Assembly: GCA_965221465.1 (NCBI GenBank)
Contig: OZ244892.1
Span: 3,596,001-3,660,000 of the forward strand
Reading direction: 5' to 3'
Source: Azophilus sp965221465
Lineage (GTDB): Bacteria > Pseudomonadota > Gammaproteobacteria > Pseudomonadales > Azotimanducaceae
DNA: 64,000 bases
A program made the position numbers and the translations under genes. The notes under the pieces are model-generated. The model saw nothing but the letters and a program-made list of their open reading frames with translations. It had not been told where the DNA came from and ran no database searches. Positions 27,572-37,270 of the stretch are shown here, in pieces (position 1 is the first letter of the stretch; each line of letters begins with the position of its first letter).

Positions 27572-28095
27572 CGTAGTCTACGTTGTGAGCTTGCGCCTCT
27601 GTTCGATGAACGAACGCAAAGCGATGAGTGCTGGCAACACGGGCAGGTTCTTGAGTTACAATTCAACAAATGCAACCCGTCATCCCCCTTACCAACCCCA
27701 AGAGCACTACGAGCACAAGAGCACATATAGCACCATTAGCACCGTGAGCACACGACCGTGTTCTAAATTAGTGTTTTGAAAACAATTAAAGATCATTTTT
27801 TCATAGAAATATTACACACAGAATTTTACAAACATATTCTAGCTCCCACTCACCTAGGTGAATCATTTCACTTTCCACTCCTAGTGCGTGAAATACATTG
27901 CACGTTACGTTGCAGAAAGATGCGCTCGTTTCGCATAATAGGTCCTGCAGTTCGAGCACTTTATCCGCTTGAGTCTCTAAATCACGGTGACCGGGTGATG
28001 CCTCCAAATCTCACTCTGGTAAGAGAATCGCCCATAAAGCAACGGTGGCGTCCAAAACCATCAGCTCGGACTGTCCTTATTCAAAGGAGAGCCAC
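27572..28095. other. AT-rich non-coding stretch with repeats and palindromes
   Basis: There is no convincing gene. It contains the 9-bp-spaced AGCAC array (27703-27751), the perfect 12-bp palindrome TCACCTAGGTGA at 27850-27861, and CACTCCTAGTG at 27876-27886. It lies between tcmP and the possible Rep-like gene and is much lower in GC than the core. Confidence 0.6.
27703..27751 (+). repeat. Six AGCAC motifs at 9-bp spacing (iteron-like)
   Basis: AGCAC occurs at 27703, 27712, 27720, 27729, 27738 and 27747, so spacings are 9, 8, 9, 9 and 9. Such short phased repeats resemble plasmid iterons or operator arrays. Confidence 0.7.
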
Positions 28096-28692
28096 ATGGC
28101 CACAGCCAAACAAACACAAACACGCAAGCAGCGCATAAAGGAGCGGGCCAAACGACGCCGATTAGATCTCTGGCCCTATGTTCCGGAAGACAAGAACTGG
28201 AATCGCATTGGCAGCGATGGCTTCAGCACCATCCCGAGAACCTTGACCTTGGTCGGTACGATCGCCGATATGTTGGCAGAAAAGAACAAACGCGTATCAA
28301 CGACCTACTTTGGCCTCTGGTGCCGGGTTTGGGATACCGGCGTCGTCATCGTCGAAAACGAATACGAACTGGCAACTGAAGCCGGGTTTACCGGCGAACG
28401 CCGCGTCTATACCTGGCGCGATCGCATCAAACAACTTGAGGCGTTGAACTTCATCATGGTTCAACCCGGTCCCAAAGGACCCTACCAGTTCATCTTGATC
28501 ATCAACCCCTATCAAGTGCTTTATGACCATCGTCAAGCCAACAACATCCAGGACCAATACTGGCTCTCACTGGTGGAACGTGCCGAGGAAATCAGCGCGA
28601 AGGATCTAGACAAGTACGTTGAAGCCTTAGCTACCCCTACGGCCCCGGAAAAAAAGCCCAAACGTAAGCGCAAGCGAAAGCCTACTTCGTAG
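28096..28692 (+). CDS. Hypothetical basic protein, possibly winged-helix DNA-binding or Rep-like
   Basis: This 198-residue protein has a basic start (QTRKQRIKERAKRRR) and a very basic tail (KKPKRKRKRKPTS). The middle, GFSTIPRTLTLVGTIADMLA through RIKQLEALNFIMVQPGPKGPYQF, has the helix-helix-beta pattern of winged-helix domains. I recognise no named family. The ATG at 28096 follows GGAG. The AGCAC repeats 350 bp upstream make a replication or partition role possible but unproven. Confidence 0.55.
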   Translation: MATAKQTQTRKQRIKERAKRRRLDLWPYVPEDKNWNRIGSDGFSTIPRTLTLVGTIADMLAEKNKRVSTTYFGLWCRVWDTGVVIVENEYELATEAGFTGERRVYTWRDRIKQLEALNFIMVQPGPKGPYQFILIINPYQVLYDHRQANNIQDQYWLSLVERAEEISAKDLDKYVEALATPTAPEKKPKRKRKRKPTS

Positions 28693-28875
28693 CGTCCAAG
28701 GCACTGTGTAGCGAGACCAAGCCCGAGTGTACTGGGCTAGACGTTGTGATTGGCCTATTCCACTCCAGCCCCGTAATTCAATTGACCAAAGTTGCCAAAC
28801 ACGCCTGAATCGGTTGTCCGACTGCTTAAACGACTTATCACGCGAAATACGCGCCTCGTTGACTAACAAACCTAT

Positions 28876-30708
28876 CCCGACTTCCGCAACTCAACCCTGA
28901 TTTCAGCTAATTTTCCCGGTTTTGGGGTTCGTGGCGCCTCTAAGGTGTTGTTTTCCTGACCTGAGGCGCGACGGTGCGCCTGTAGTGCCGACCTTGCCTC
29001 TTGAATTGTCGGCCCGTTGGGGCACGCTATTCGTCCATGTTTGTGCGTGCCAAGCGACCTTTCAAAGACGGCAAGGAGCACCGCTACTGGAGCTTGGTGG
29101 AGAACTGCCGCAACCGCAACGGCCGGGTGGTGCAACGCCAGCTTCTGTAACTGGGCGAGTTCAACGACAGCCAGCGCGCCGCCTGGTGTCGCTCGATCGA
29201 GGTGCTGCAGGGGGATCGCGAGCCGGCGCCGATGGCGTTGTTTGCCGACGACCGGGAAGCGCCGGACTTGGACTGCGAGGTGGTGCGGACCGACGTCAGT
29301 GCGTTGAGCCTGCATCGGCCGCGGCAATGGGCCGCGTGCTGGCTGTCGCTGACGCTTTGGGATCGATTGGAACTGGATCCGTTCTGCGGGCCGCGGTTGC
29401 CGGTGAGCCGGCAGGGCAGGCGGCGGCTGGATGTGCTGAAGACGCAGGTCTGCTAGCAACTGATCGACCCGGGCAGCGAGTGGTAGCTGCATCGGCACTG
29501 GTACGAGCGCAGCGCCATGCGCGATCTGCTGGAAAGCCCCATGGGGGTCATTGCCGACGACACGCTGTATCGGTGCCTGGACAAGCTGCTGATCCACAAG
29601 GCGGCATTTTTCTCGTTTCTCAAGGACCGCTGGACGACGCTCTTCCACGCCCGCTTCGACGTTCTGTTGTATGACCTGACCTCCACGTATTTTGAGAGCG
29701 ACCCGGTGTTTTCGGACAAGCGACGGTTCGGTTACAGCCGGGACAAGCGGCCGGATTGCGTGCAGGTGGTGATTGCCCTGATCGTGACGCCGCAGGGGTT
29801 TCCGTTGGCCTACGAGGTGATACCCGGCAACACGACGCTGGCCGACTTCTTGCGCAAGATCGAGGCGCAGTACGGGCGCTCGGATCGGGTCTGGATCATG
29901 GATCGAGGCATTCCCACGGAAGCGACGCTGGCGACGATGCGCGCCAGCGAGCAGCCGGTGCACTACCTGGTCGGCACCCCCAACGGGCGTCTCAGTCGGA
30001 TGGAGAAGGCGATTGTCGGGCAGCCCTGGCGGGCGGTGCGCGATGCCGTCGACGTGAAGCTCTTGGCCGAAGGCGGCGAACTCTACATCCTGGCGCAAAC
30101 CCGGACGCGGGCGTTGAAGGAACGCGGCATGCGCCGGCGCCGTAACTGAAGAAGCTGTGACGGCGGTTGCACGAGTTGCAGGCACAACGCGTGAGCCGGG
30201 ATTCGCTGCTGTTGAAGCTCGGCGCCGCGAAGACCGAGGCGGACCGCGCCTATCGTCTGGTGGACATCCGCCTGCCCCAAGCACGATCTGGCCATTCGGC
30301 CGGTCTTCCATCAGCGCGAGGACCGGATCGAGGCGCACATCTTCGTGGCGTTCATCGCCTACTGTTTGCAGGTGACGCTGAAAAACCTGGCAAAACCCTG
30401 CGCCCCGGGACTGACGCCGCGGGCCATCCTGGATAAATTTGCGACCATACAGATGTTCGATGTGCATCTGCCGACCACCGATGGGCGGCACCTGACCTTG
30501 CCACGCTACACGTAACTCACGGCGGATCACCAACTGCTACTGGATCAGCTCAGATTGCGTTTGTCGGAGCAGCCGTTACCGAGAATCTCGGTCTAGACGA
30601 ACCTCCGACGCTCTTCCCCAACGGCACGTTGTAATGTTGACCTTTGGCTCCTGTGAACCCCAAATCAATGAGTTACGAGCGATTTGGCGCTGAGTTGCGG
30701 AAGTCGGG
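28876..30708 (+). mobile_element. Decayed IS1634-like insertion sequence
   Basis: The inverted ends CCCGACTTCCGCAACTCA (28876-28893) and TGAGTTGCGGAAGTCGGG (30691-30708) match perfectly over 18 bases and bound 1,833 bp. Flanks are CCTAT and CTAAT, with no exact target duplication. The right side abuts an IstB remnant, so it inserted into or beside an older IS21-type element. Confidence 0.85.
29037..30515 (+). pseudogene. IS1634-like (IS4-related) transposase, multiply broken
   Basis: The frame starts at ATG 29037 (MFVRAKRPFKDGKEHRYWSL) and is interrupted by TAA after QRQLL, then by stops after KTQVC and PGSEW. The core is open at 29517-30149 with FDVLLYDLTSTYFE, FGYSRDKRPDCVQVVIALIV and VWIMDRGIP, the DDE signatures. 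More stops and a frameshift follow GMRRRRN. It cannot make a functional enzyme. Confidence 0.88.
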
Positions 30709-30725
30709 CTAATCGCGTCTACCGA

Positions 30726-30857
30726 AAATGGCCCGAAATCTTCAACAACGACGCTACCCTGACTTCCGCCGTTCTCGACCGCCTACTCCACCATGCAGAA
30801 ACCGTCGTCATAGAGGGCAAGAGCTGCCGGATGAAAGACGCCAACACCGAATCGTGA
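30726..30857 (+). pseudogene. IstB-like (IS21 helper ATPase) C-terminal remnant
   Basis: An open segment of 43 residues, KWPEIFNNDATLTSAVLDRL then LHHAETVVIEGKSCRMKD, matches the conserved end of IstB. The rest of the gene is absent; the IS1634-like end lies 17 bases upstream. Confidence 0.7.
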
Positions 30858-30934
30858 ACGCCAAAAATCGGCTCGAAATCCTACAACTTCACGCCGTTGA
30901 TAGCAGACCCTCGTTACCGAGATCTCGCTTACCG

Positions 30935-31012
30935 TAGTGGGGGTTCCCCCGCGCCGCGCGCCTGACTCGGTCGGGCTACGCCCTCACCCCCTGGGTGCGC
31001 GGCGCGGGCTTT
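30935..31012. terminator. Long GC hairpin between the IstB remnant and the lipase-like gene
   Basis: CCCGCGCCGCGC and GCGCGGCGCGGG form a strong inverted repeat around a roughly 40-base loop, just after the 3' end of the minus-strand hydrolase. There is no long U-run, so intrinsic termination is possible but not typical. Confidence 0.4.
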
Positions 31013-31073
31013 CTCGTCCTGATTTACGCTGCAGAGGAGCCTTGGGTGCGGCACAGCAGACTTACTGCGCACG

Positions 31074-31979
31074 TCACCCGTCCAGCCAATCCACCAGATC
31101 GTCGAGCACTTCGCGGCGGTTGGTCTCGTTGAACAACTCATGCTGGCCATCCTCGTACAGCCTGCGGGTGACGGTGAGCCCGGCCTGCTCGTAGCGCGCA
31201 AACAGCCGGTGGAGGTTTTTCAGGTCGTTGTGAACCGGGTCTGCCGTGCCCGAAATGACGTGAATGGGCAGGTCGCCGGGTATGCCGGCAATGTGGGCCG
31301 GTGACGAGGCCTCCCTCGCGCCCCGGAACAACGCCATCAGGCTGCCGGCCCTTAAAACCGCGCCGCAAAACGGGTCGTCCACGTACTTCTGCACTTCGTC
31401 CGCGTCCCTCGACAGCCACTCGAAGCCGCTCGCGTCCTCCCCATCGAATGCCTTGTTCGCCTGCCCGAACAGCAGGTTGGCCATCAGTTCGCTGTCGCCG
31501 TCCGTACCGAGCCGCCAGGTTTCCAGGCGGGCGATGAGGCGAGGCAGAATCGACCCCAGGAAGCTGTTGAAACCCGGCGAACCCGACAACACCACGGCAT
31601 CGAGGGTGTCACCGTGGCGGCAAATGTACTGTTGGGAGAGCATTGCGCCCATGCTGTGGCCAAGCAGGATGCGCCTGCACCCGGGGTGTTCCCGGCCGAT
31701 GCGCTCATTCAAGCGGCGGGCGTCGGCGATCACCGCCTCCCAGCCACCGTCGCCCAAGTCGCCAAGCCGCTCCGGGTCGGTGCGCCCGTGGCCGCGATGA
31801 TCGTTGCCGTAAACCACGTAGCCTGCTTCATTGAGCCGCTCCGCCACGGGCTGGTAGCGGCCGATGTGCTCGCCCATGCCGTGGGCAATCTGCACAGCGG
31901 CCCTGGGCGCCACCGCCGGCATCCACCGGCAAAGGTGGATGGCCTTGCCGTCCTCACCTTGGAAGTCGATTGTCTCCAT
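31074..31979 (-). CDS. Alpha/beta hydrolase, monoacylglycerol lipase-like (serine aminopeptidase S33)
   Basis: This 301-residue protein has the oxyanion region QIAHGMGEHIGRYQPVAERL, YGNDHRGHGRT, the nucleophile elbow LLGHSMGAM, the acid in VISGTADPVH, and the catalytic His in DGQHELFNE. The arrangement matches Hydrolase_4 lysophospholipase/monoacylglycerol lipase enzymes. There is no signal peptide, so it acts in the cytoplasm. It is transcribed alone on the minus strand. Confidence 0.88.
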   Translation of the reverse strand: METIDFQGEDGKAIHLCRWMPAVAPRAAVQIAHGMGEHIGRYQPVAERLNEAGYVVYGNDHRGHGRTDPERLGDLGDGGWEAVIADARRLNERIGREHPGCRRILLGHSMGAMLSQQYICRHGDTLDAVVLSGSPGFNSFLGSILPRLIARLETWRLGTDGDSELMANLLFGQANKAFDGEDASGFEWLSRDADEVQKYVDDPFCGAVLRAGSLMALFRGAREASSPAHIAGIPGDLPIHVISGTADPVHNDLKNLHRLFARYEQAGLTVTRRLYEDGQHELFNETNRREVLDDLVDWLDG

Positions 31980-32049
31980 GCTCGAGGCAGCCTCCTGTCA
32001 AAAAGATCTTCGCGCGATGCGGGATAGTGCGCCACCCATTTTCATTCTC

Positions 32050-32208
32050 TCAGGTCATGGGAACCTTGGCGATCTGCGCTTCGATTGCCTTGGCAACGTC
32101 ATCCGCAACAGGCAGCTTCTTCCTGGCCCATGCCCAACGCTCGTGAAACAGCGCGACCGTCTCATGCGCTTGATCGAGGACGAGTGCCTTGGGCAAATAA
32201 TCTACTGT
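32050..32208 (-). pseudogene. hipA 3'-end fragment
   Basis: The last 52 codons (ALVLDQAHETVALFHERWAW through IEAQIAKVPMT) and about 25 bases after the stop are nearly identical to the end of the complete hipA at 57327. Upstream the similarity stops and an unrelated sequence is fused. It is a duplicated scrap without a kinase core. Confidence 0.88.
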
Positions 32209-32310
32209 GTCATGGTTGGCGCGCTTCTTGTGGAAATCAGCTTTACCGGTTTCCTTGACGATGCCTCGTTTGCTGGAAATTACTAAACCCTCATCGTAAC
32301 TGACAAGCAT

Positions 32311-32341
32311 AAAAAAGGGCTCTGATAGTGAGCCCCTTTTT
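32311..32341 (-). terminator. Intrinsic terminator of the TonB-receptor gene
   Basis: Read on the minus strand, GGGGCTC-ACTATCA-GAGCCC is followed by TTTTTT, 23 bases after the receptor stop. An A-run on the other side makes it potentially bidirectional. Confidence 0.88.
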
Positions 32342-32363
32342 ATGGATTCCAAATCCAGATAGA

Positions 32364-34598
32364 TTAGAAATCGTAACCGAATGTCACACCAATCTGGCGA
32401 GGGCGGTTAAGACCTGCGAGCCGTCCGTCGTAAGTACCAGTTACATAGATATCATCAAGCAAATTACGTATGAACAGGGTCGCGTACCAGCCCGCATCGG
32501 GATCCGATACCTTGACACTGCCATTCAGCAGAGTGTGATCCTCGCCACCAGCTGATTCAGCAACTGGACGTAATGCCGTTATATTGGTGTTTATCTTTCC
32601 GAAATTGTCGGTCAACTCGCCTCGATAGATGGCATTAACGTTCATGTCCATTTCGAGACCTTCGAAAACCGGGCGAGTGTAGTCGACATCCAAGGTAGCT
32701 GTTTCGTGTGAGGTGGCGCCAATCTCATTGCTGCCCATAGAGCCATATTGAGTGATTTCAAAAAACTGAGCACCCTCAAAACCCTCGTTCAAGCTAACGT
32801 CTGAATCCATGAGATTCCCGCGAAAGCTAACGGAAAGTCCTTCAACAGGGGTATACCAGGTCGCGCCAAACTCTATGCCAGTGATCTCTGCATCACCTAC
32901 GTTTGCTACGATACCGAGCGGATTCGCCCCGGCAGGCAACGCCTGAACAAAGTCTTTCCAGTCGGTGTAATAAAGCGCAACATCGTAAGCCAGCGTGCCA
33001 TTGCCCAAATCAAAGCCACCTTTTGTTCCAATCTCGTAACTCCACAGAGTATCAGGGTCGATAATCGAAAAGTCAGAGGCGTCCAATCCAAGTTCGGGGA
33101 TGCCGGTAGCCAATACGCCAAAGTTCAGGAAGCCGGAGCGGAAACCTTTGGCAATGTTGAGGTAAGCCATATTACCGTTGTCAAACTCATACTTGACATT
33201 CAACTTTGGGCTGAACTCCGAGAATGTATCCGATTGTTCTTCGCCCAAAACAAACGGTCCGGGAACCTGAATGGCAAAAAGCGAAAAACCGCCGGGGAAA
33301 ATGGTTCCCTCCTGCACATCCAAAATAGTCTGACCGAAGCGGTCATCTTCAAAGTAACGGCCACCGACCGTGTAAGTCCAGTTACCTCGCTGGTAAGACA
33401 GCTCACTAAAAATCGCCCAGCTTTCGCTCTCCAGGTTAGTAACTGCAGAGGGTGTATTGAATAAAACACCACCCCCTACATCAAATTGAACATCTACAGT
33501 ATTGGGGCGATCGCCTTCGCGATAAAATGCACCCGCTATCCACTGGAAGGGGCTGTCGTTGTTTGAAACAAAACGCAGTTCATGAGCTCGAGTGTCTGAG
33601 TAAGTGTAGCCCTGTGCAAAGACGGGAAAGCCAATGAAGTCAAGATCGTAGTTGGTTTCTGTATCCGTATAAGAGTATTCAACAGTGAGATTCTCGGTAT
33701 CGTAACGACCTGACAACGACATCGTTTCAGTCTCGAGCTCATACAATGTAGCGAAACCGGCGTCACCGAAACGGACAGGCTCGGTAAAGTCAGGACCGTT
33801 AGTAGTATTACCAAGGGTGTCTTCGTCTTTTGATTTCCAATACGCTGCCTTGACTGTCAAATTGTCAGTCGGTGTATAGGTCATTTTTGCCCGGGTTGAC
33901 GTAAAGGATTTATCGTTGATGTCGTCTCCTAAAAGACCATCGCCGTCATCGATAAAACCACCCACTTCCCGCTCGCTGTGTACCAGGCGAACTGCGAGCA
34001 CATCTTGTATCAGTGGGACATTAAGGGCCGCATCAAAGCTGTAACTGTCGTCACCGTCTTCGGTGTTATAACCAGATAGCCTAACAGACCCACCAAAGGC
34101 AGAAGCATCTGCTTCGTTTGTGATGACCTTGATCGCGCCGCCGAGAGAGCTCGCACCATACAGAGTTCCTTGTGGGCCTTTCAGGACCTCGACTCGTTCT
34201 ACATCGAACATCTCCAATGACGGTACGAAACCATAACCAAGCATGGTGATTGGTGATTCATCCATGTAAAAACCTACTGGCGAGTCATGACCAACAAAAC
34301 CCCGCACACCCCGCATACCCAGATTATTCGATGTTGCGTTAAATGTGCTCGTCGCTGACAAACCCGGCACCACTCTGGTCAAATCCAGAATACTCGTAAC
34401 ACCGGTATTTCGTAAATCATCCTCATTCAAGGCCTGAACAGAATACGAGATGTCGGACAGGTTTTGTGCACGTTTGTTAGCAGTTACTACGATCTCTTCG
34501 ATCTCTTCCATTTCCGCTGCGCTAACAAGCGCCGGCGCGGAAAGAGCGACCAGGCAAGCGGCCGAACAGGCGATGGCTTTCTTCACTGAATGTTTCAT
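32364..34598 (-). CDS. TonB-dependent outer-membrane receptor
   Basis: This 744-residue protein has a signal peptide (KKAIACSAACLVALSAPALVSAAE), a TonB box EEIVVTANKR near residue 34, a plug domain (VRGFVGHDSPVGFYMDE, VLKGPQGTLYGASSLGGAI) and a beta barrel ending in FGYDF with the terminal Phe needed for assembly. It is most like receptors of the diverse TonB families that take up complex organic substrates; the ligand is unknown. It has its own terminator. Upstream on the same strand lies a broken catabolic gene group. Confidence 0.93.
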   Translation of the reverse strand: MKHSVKKAIACSAACLVALSAPALVSAAEMEEIEEIVVTANKRAQNLSDISYSVQALNEDDLRNTGVTSILDLTRVVPGLSATSTFNATSNNLGMRGVRGFVGHDSPVGFYMDESPITMLGYGFVPSLEMFDVERVEVLKGPQGTLYGASSLGGAIKVITNEADASAFGGSVRLSGYNTEDGDDSYSFDAALNVPLIQDVLAVRLVHSEREVGGFIDDGDGLLGDDINDKSFTSTRAKMTYTPTDNLTVKAAYWKSKDEDTLGNTTNGPDFTEPVRFGDAGFATLYELETETMSLSGRYDTENLTVEYSYTDTETNYDLDFIGFPVFAQGYTYSDTRAHELRFVSNNDSPFQWIAGAFYREGDRPNTVDVQFDVGGGVLFNTPSAVTNLESESWAIFSELSYQRGNWTYTVGGRYFEDDRFGQTILDVQEGTIFPGGFSLFAIQVPGPFVLGEEQSDTFSEFSPKLNVKYEFDNGNMAYLNIAKGFRSGFLNFGVLATGIPELGLDASDFSIIDPDTLWSYEIGTKGGFDLGNGTLAYDVALYYTDWKDFVQALPAGANPLGIVANVGDAEITGIEFGATWYTPVEGLSVSFRGNLMDSDVSLNEGFEGAQFFEITQYGSMGSNEIGATSHETATLDVDYTRPVFEGLEMDMNVNAIYRGELTDNFGKINTNITALRPVAESAGGEDHTLLNGSVKVSDPDAGWYATLFIRNLLDDIYVTGTYDGRLAGLNRPRQIGVTFGYDF

Positions 34599-34891
34599 TG
34601 ACCCCCCCAGGGTTAGGGATTAAAGTCTTGTTGTTTGGCTTGACTACGCCATCAGGTAAACGCTGAATACAGCCAAACCATGCACGGGACAAAGCCCACG
34701 TGGTTACGCAATATACACCAACATCTATGGCGATATTGAAAGGCAGCCCTTGACGTTTTGGTTTTGTCCATATGCGGGTACGATTTGCACATTGTGTGCC
34801 TCCAACACGCCGGTCGAAGCAGGACGGAATAGGCGCCCTTTCCTGGCAATTTCAGCTGCAAAAAGCCCGAACCATGGCAGCCCCGGGGCTT

Positions 34892-35640
34892 TTAAACTAC
34901 GAGATTGTTTCGAGCCAGTTCCTGGGAATCGAATCCCAGTGTCAAGCAAACTTCTCGTGGCCTGGTAACAACAATGCAGTTTTTTACGTCCTTGTCGATG
35001 TCGTAAAGACTGACGTGGGTTGCACCGCCGATGGTGTACAACTCTTTGGGCTCGCTCGCTGCATCGAAGAAGCCGACCGTTAAAGGTGCCGTCATCGGCG
35101 CATTACTACCGATGATGCCGAGGTACGGCGTATACAGATGCGGTGCCATTGCGGTGGCGTTGTAGCGAGGGTAGTCAGCATTGACGAACAGCGGCGTTTT
35201 GTGCGTATAGTTTGGGTACGTCACTGCGCCAGCACGGTCGGTTCGGCAGAAATCGTAGCCTTCCTGCACGGCGGGTGGGGAATTTTCCGGCGGCGGACTT
35301 TCCAAACCCAGCAAGTCGACGTTTTCCTGAACGCGAGTTTCGTAATACTTTTGCTGCGCTTCATTAGCCATTTTCAATGCAGCGACCGCCGTTTCACGAT
35401 CCATTGCGCCAAAGAACGAGACTTCGTTATTCAGCATACCGCTGACCGTGGCGATCGCATTCATGCGCTTGTCCGTCAATGCGGTCGTGACGATGTTGGT
35501 TGCGCCAGCACAGATTCCGAGCCCAACGTCCGTCTAATAGAGATTGTCCCACGCCGGTTTCGAGTGCTTCCAGATCTGCAACGTAGGGCTAAACCTGTTG
35601 ATCGAATCGTCGTCGAAACTTCCGGCGTGAAATAGCGGAA
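34892..35640 (-). pseudogene. Alpha/beta hydrolase (YcjY/dienelactone-type) fragment with internal stop
   Basis: The open part (35533 to 34892) reads VGLGICAGATNIVTTALTDK, then ATVSGML, and near the end PKELYTIGGATHVSLYDID with a plausible catalytic His. Just upstream a TAG (35534-35536) interrupts the same frame after WKHSKPAWDNLY, and the N-terminal domain is missing. The intact enzyme would be about 300 residues. Confidence 0.7.
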
Positions 35641-35641
35641 T

Positions 35642-36109
35642 TTAACCCAAATTGGCGAGGGTTGGTGTTGGAATCTGTACACCTAGCTGTTGCAACCACG
35701 GCACCGGGTTCCAGAACTCTTCCAGTTGACAGATTTTGCCGTCTTTGAACTTCACTTTGATCGCAATCTCGATCGTTGGAGCGTCATCCTCTTCAATCAC
35801 AATACCTTTCAACCCCCAAAGCATCGCGAATGCACCCGTGGGCCGGAAACTCCAGTTCGCGAAACCTTGCTGCTCATCGCCTGAGTAACCAAGAAATTCA
35901 GCGCCATAGCTGAAGCTTCCCGGCCCCACCTTGTTCTCGGGCGGCAGATCGATCCCTGCCCAGTGGGCCTCCTTGCCCTCGACCCTGACGCCGGCCGGCA
36001 TATCGATGGTTACCAATTCACCATGTACAAGCTCATCGAACAAAGCTCGATCCGCCTTGTCCCGAGTCTGCATATAGAAAAAAGTCCGCAGTTTTTCTTC
36101 TGGTGTCAT
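35642..36109 (-). CDS. SnoaL/NTF2-fold protein
   Basis: This 155-residue protein (MTPEEKLRTFFYMQTRDKAD; later IEIAIKVKFKDGKICQLEEFWNP) shows the strand pattern and terminal KDGKI..EEFW motif of small NTF2-like enzymes and ligand binders. Substrate and reaction are unknown. It lies between a broken hydrolase and the lipoprotein gene on the same strand, probably co-transcribed. Confidence 0.6.
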   Translation of the reverse strand: MTPEEKLRTFFYMQTRDKADRALFDELVHGELVTIDMPAGVRVEGKEAHWAGIDLPPENKVGPGSFSYGAEFLGYSGDEQQGFANWSFRPTGAFAMLWGLKGIVIEEDDAPTIEIAIKVKFKDGKICQLEEFWNPVPWLQQLGVQIPTPTLANLG

Positions 36110-36175
36110 TGCGCTAATACCCCTCGTTAGCCTTCGACGTATTCAACTCCACTATCGAGCCGCACTCATATGCGC

Positions 36176-37270
36176 TTACTCGACGGGAATTCTTCCGACA
36201 CGATCACCGCGGAAGGTTCCGATCCAGTACTCGCCATTCACTTCGATTACGGTCGTTGAACTGCCGAACGCGGGCGTACCTTCTTTTTCGATGACATTCA
36301 GGATTTCGAGACTCTCCGGATCCATTTCGAGGAAACCGTAGTCCTGGCCACAAATCGTGTCAAAGTTGACAACACAGGCGCTCGACTCTTCGATCGACCC
36401 GTTGTGACCGGTTACAAATAGCGTTCCGTCCGGTGACCAGCGCATATTGTCGGCACGATCAAACGGAATCGTGACAGTTTCTTTCGCAATAATCGCGCCG
36501 TTGTCTCCCAGCGAAAAGCGCGTAACGGAGCCGTCCCCATACCCCCCAACATACATGGTCTTGCCATCGTCGGATACTTCGATTCCATTATTTCCGGGGA
36601 GTTCGCTGCCTTCCATGTAGCGCCAACCTGAATCGGGGTACCAGAGCAAATTGTAGCCGCTCGCGCGACCCGCCATGAATTCTTCCAAGGATCGCGGGTC
36701 GGAGACTTCGACCGTTATCGTTGTAGCAATGCCGCCCCCCGGCATCGGCACGACCGAGTTACCATAGGCCTTCCCGGGCATGACCATGCAGCCTTTCCAA
36801 AGTAACGCAGGTTTGTCGTCAGCAAAGACAACGTCGAACACTTCTACCGATTCACGAGTGGTGTGATTCACAACGTACAATTCATGCGCACGATCGTCAT
36901 TTACCCGCAATCCGATACCGTGATTCACATTGCCTTCGACCGGTCTCGGACCCGGGCAGCCATTAAACTCGGGCGAATCTGATTCCTCGACAAAAGAAAT
37001 TGGCATCGGATACCACTCTTTGCTCTTCGCATTGATGGCGTATATGTCAAATCCGGTTCCCGCACCGACGATCCAGTGGCTATCCGGCAAATGCACCATG
37101 TCCTCGACATTCCTGGGCCCGCAGACAAACTCGACGCCATTTATCGGCGAGCAGCCCGTTGTGCTTTCGACAGACGCCGGATGCCCTGCCTCATTCGAAG
37201 AATTACCGCACGCCGCTAATACAAGAGTCATTAGCACCCATACGCCGTTGCCATTGTCAGTTCGTCGCAT
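36176..37270 (-). CDS. Beta-propeller lipoprotein (SMP-30/paraoxonase-like)
   Basis: In its 364 residues a lipobox LVLAAC near residue 21 predicts lipid anchoring. Repeated blade-like stretches include NNGIEVSDDGKTMYVGGYGD, MRWSPDGTLFVTGHNG and TVIEVNGEYWIGTFRGDRVG. NGIEVS and RADNMRWSPDG are typical of SMP-30/arylesterase propellers. The start is ATG at 37270, preceded by GGAGAAAT. The reaction is unknown, but the genes around it suggest breakdown of an organic ester or lactone. Confidence 0.75.
   Translation of the reverse strand: MRRTDNGNGVWVLMTLVLAACGNSSNEAGHPASVESTTGCSPINGVEFVCGPRNVEDMVHLPDSHWIVGAGTGFDIYAINAKSKEWYPMPISFVEESDSPEFNGCPGPRPVEGNVNHGIGLRVNDDRAHELYVVNHTTRESVEVFDVVFADDKPALLWKGCMVMPGKAYGNSVVPMPGGGIATTITVEVSDPRSLEEFMAGRASGYNLLWYPDSGWRYMEGSELPGNNGIEVSDDGKTMYVGGYGDGSVTRFSLGDNGAIIAKETVTIPFDRADNMRWSPDGTLFVTGHNGSIEESSACVVNFDTICGQDYGFLEMDPESLEILNVIEKEGTPAFGSSTTVIEVNGEYWIGTFRGDRVGRIPVE

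Noticed and set aside
27776..28138. A plus-strand 120-codon frame before the Rep-like gene
   Set aside because: No ribosome-binding site, AT-rich, overlaps a better gene in another frame.
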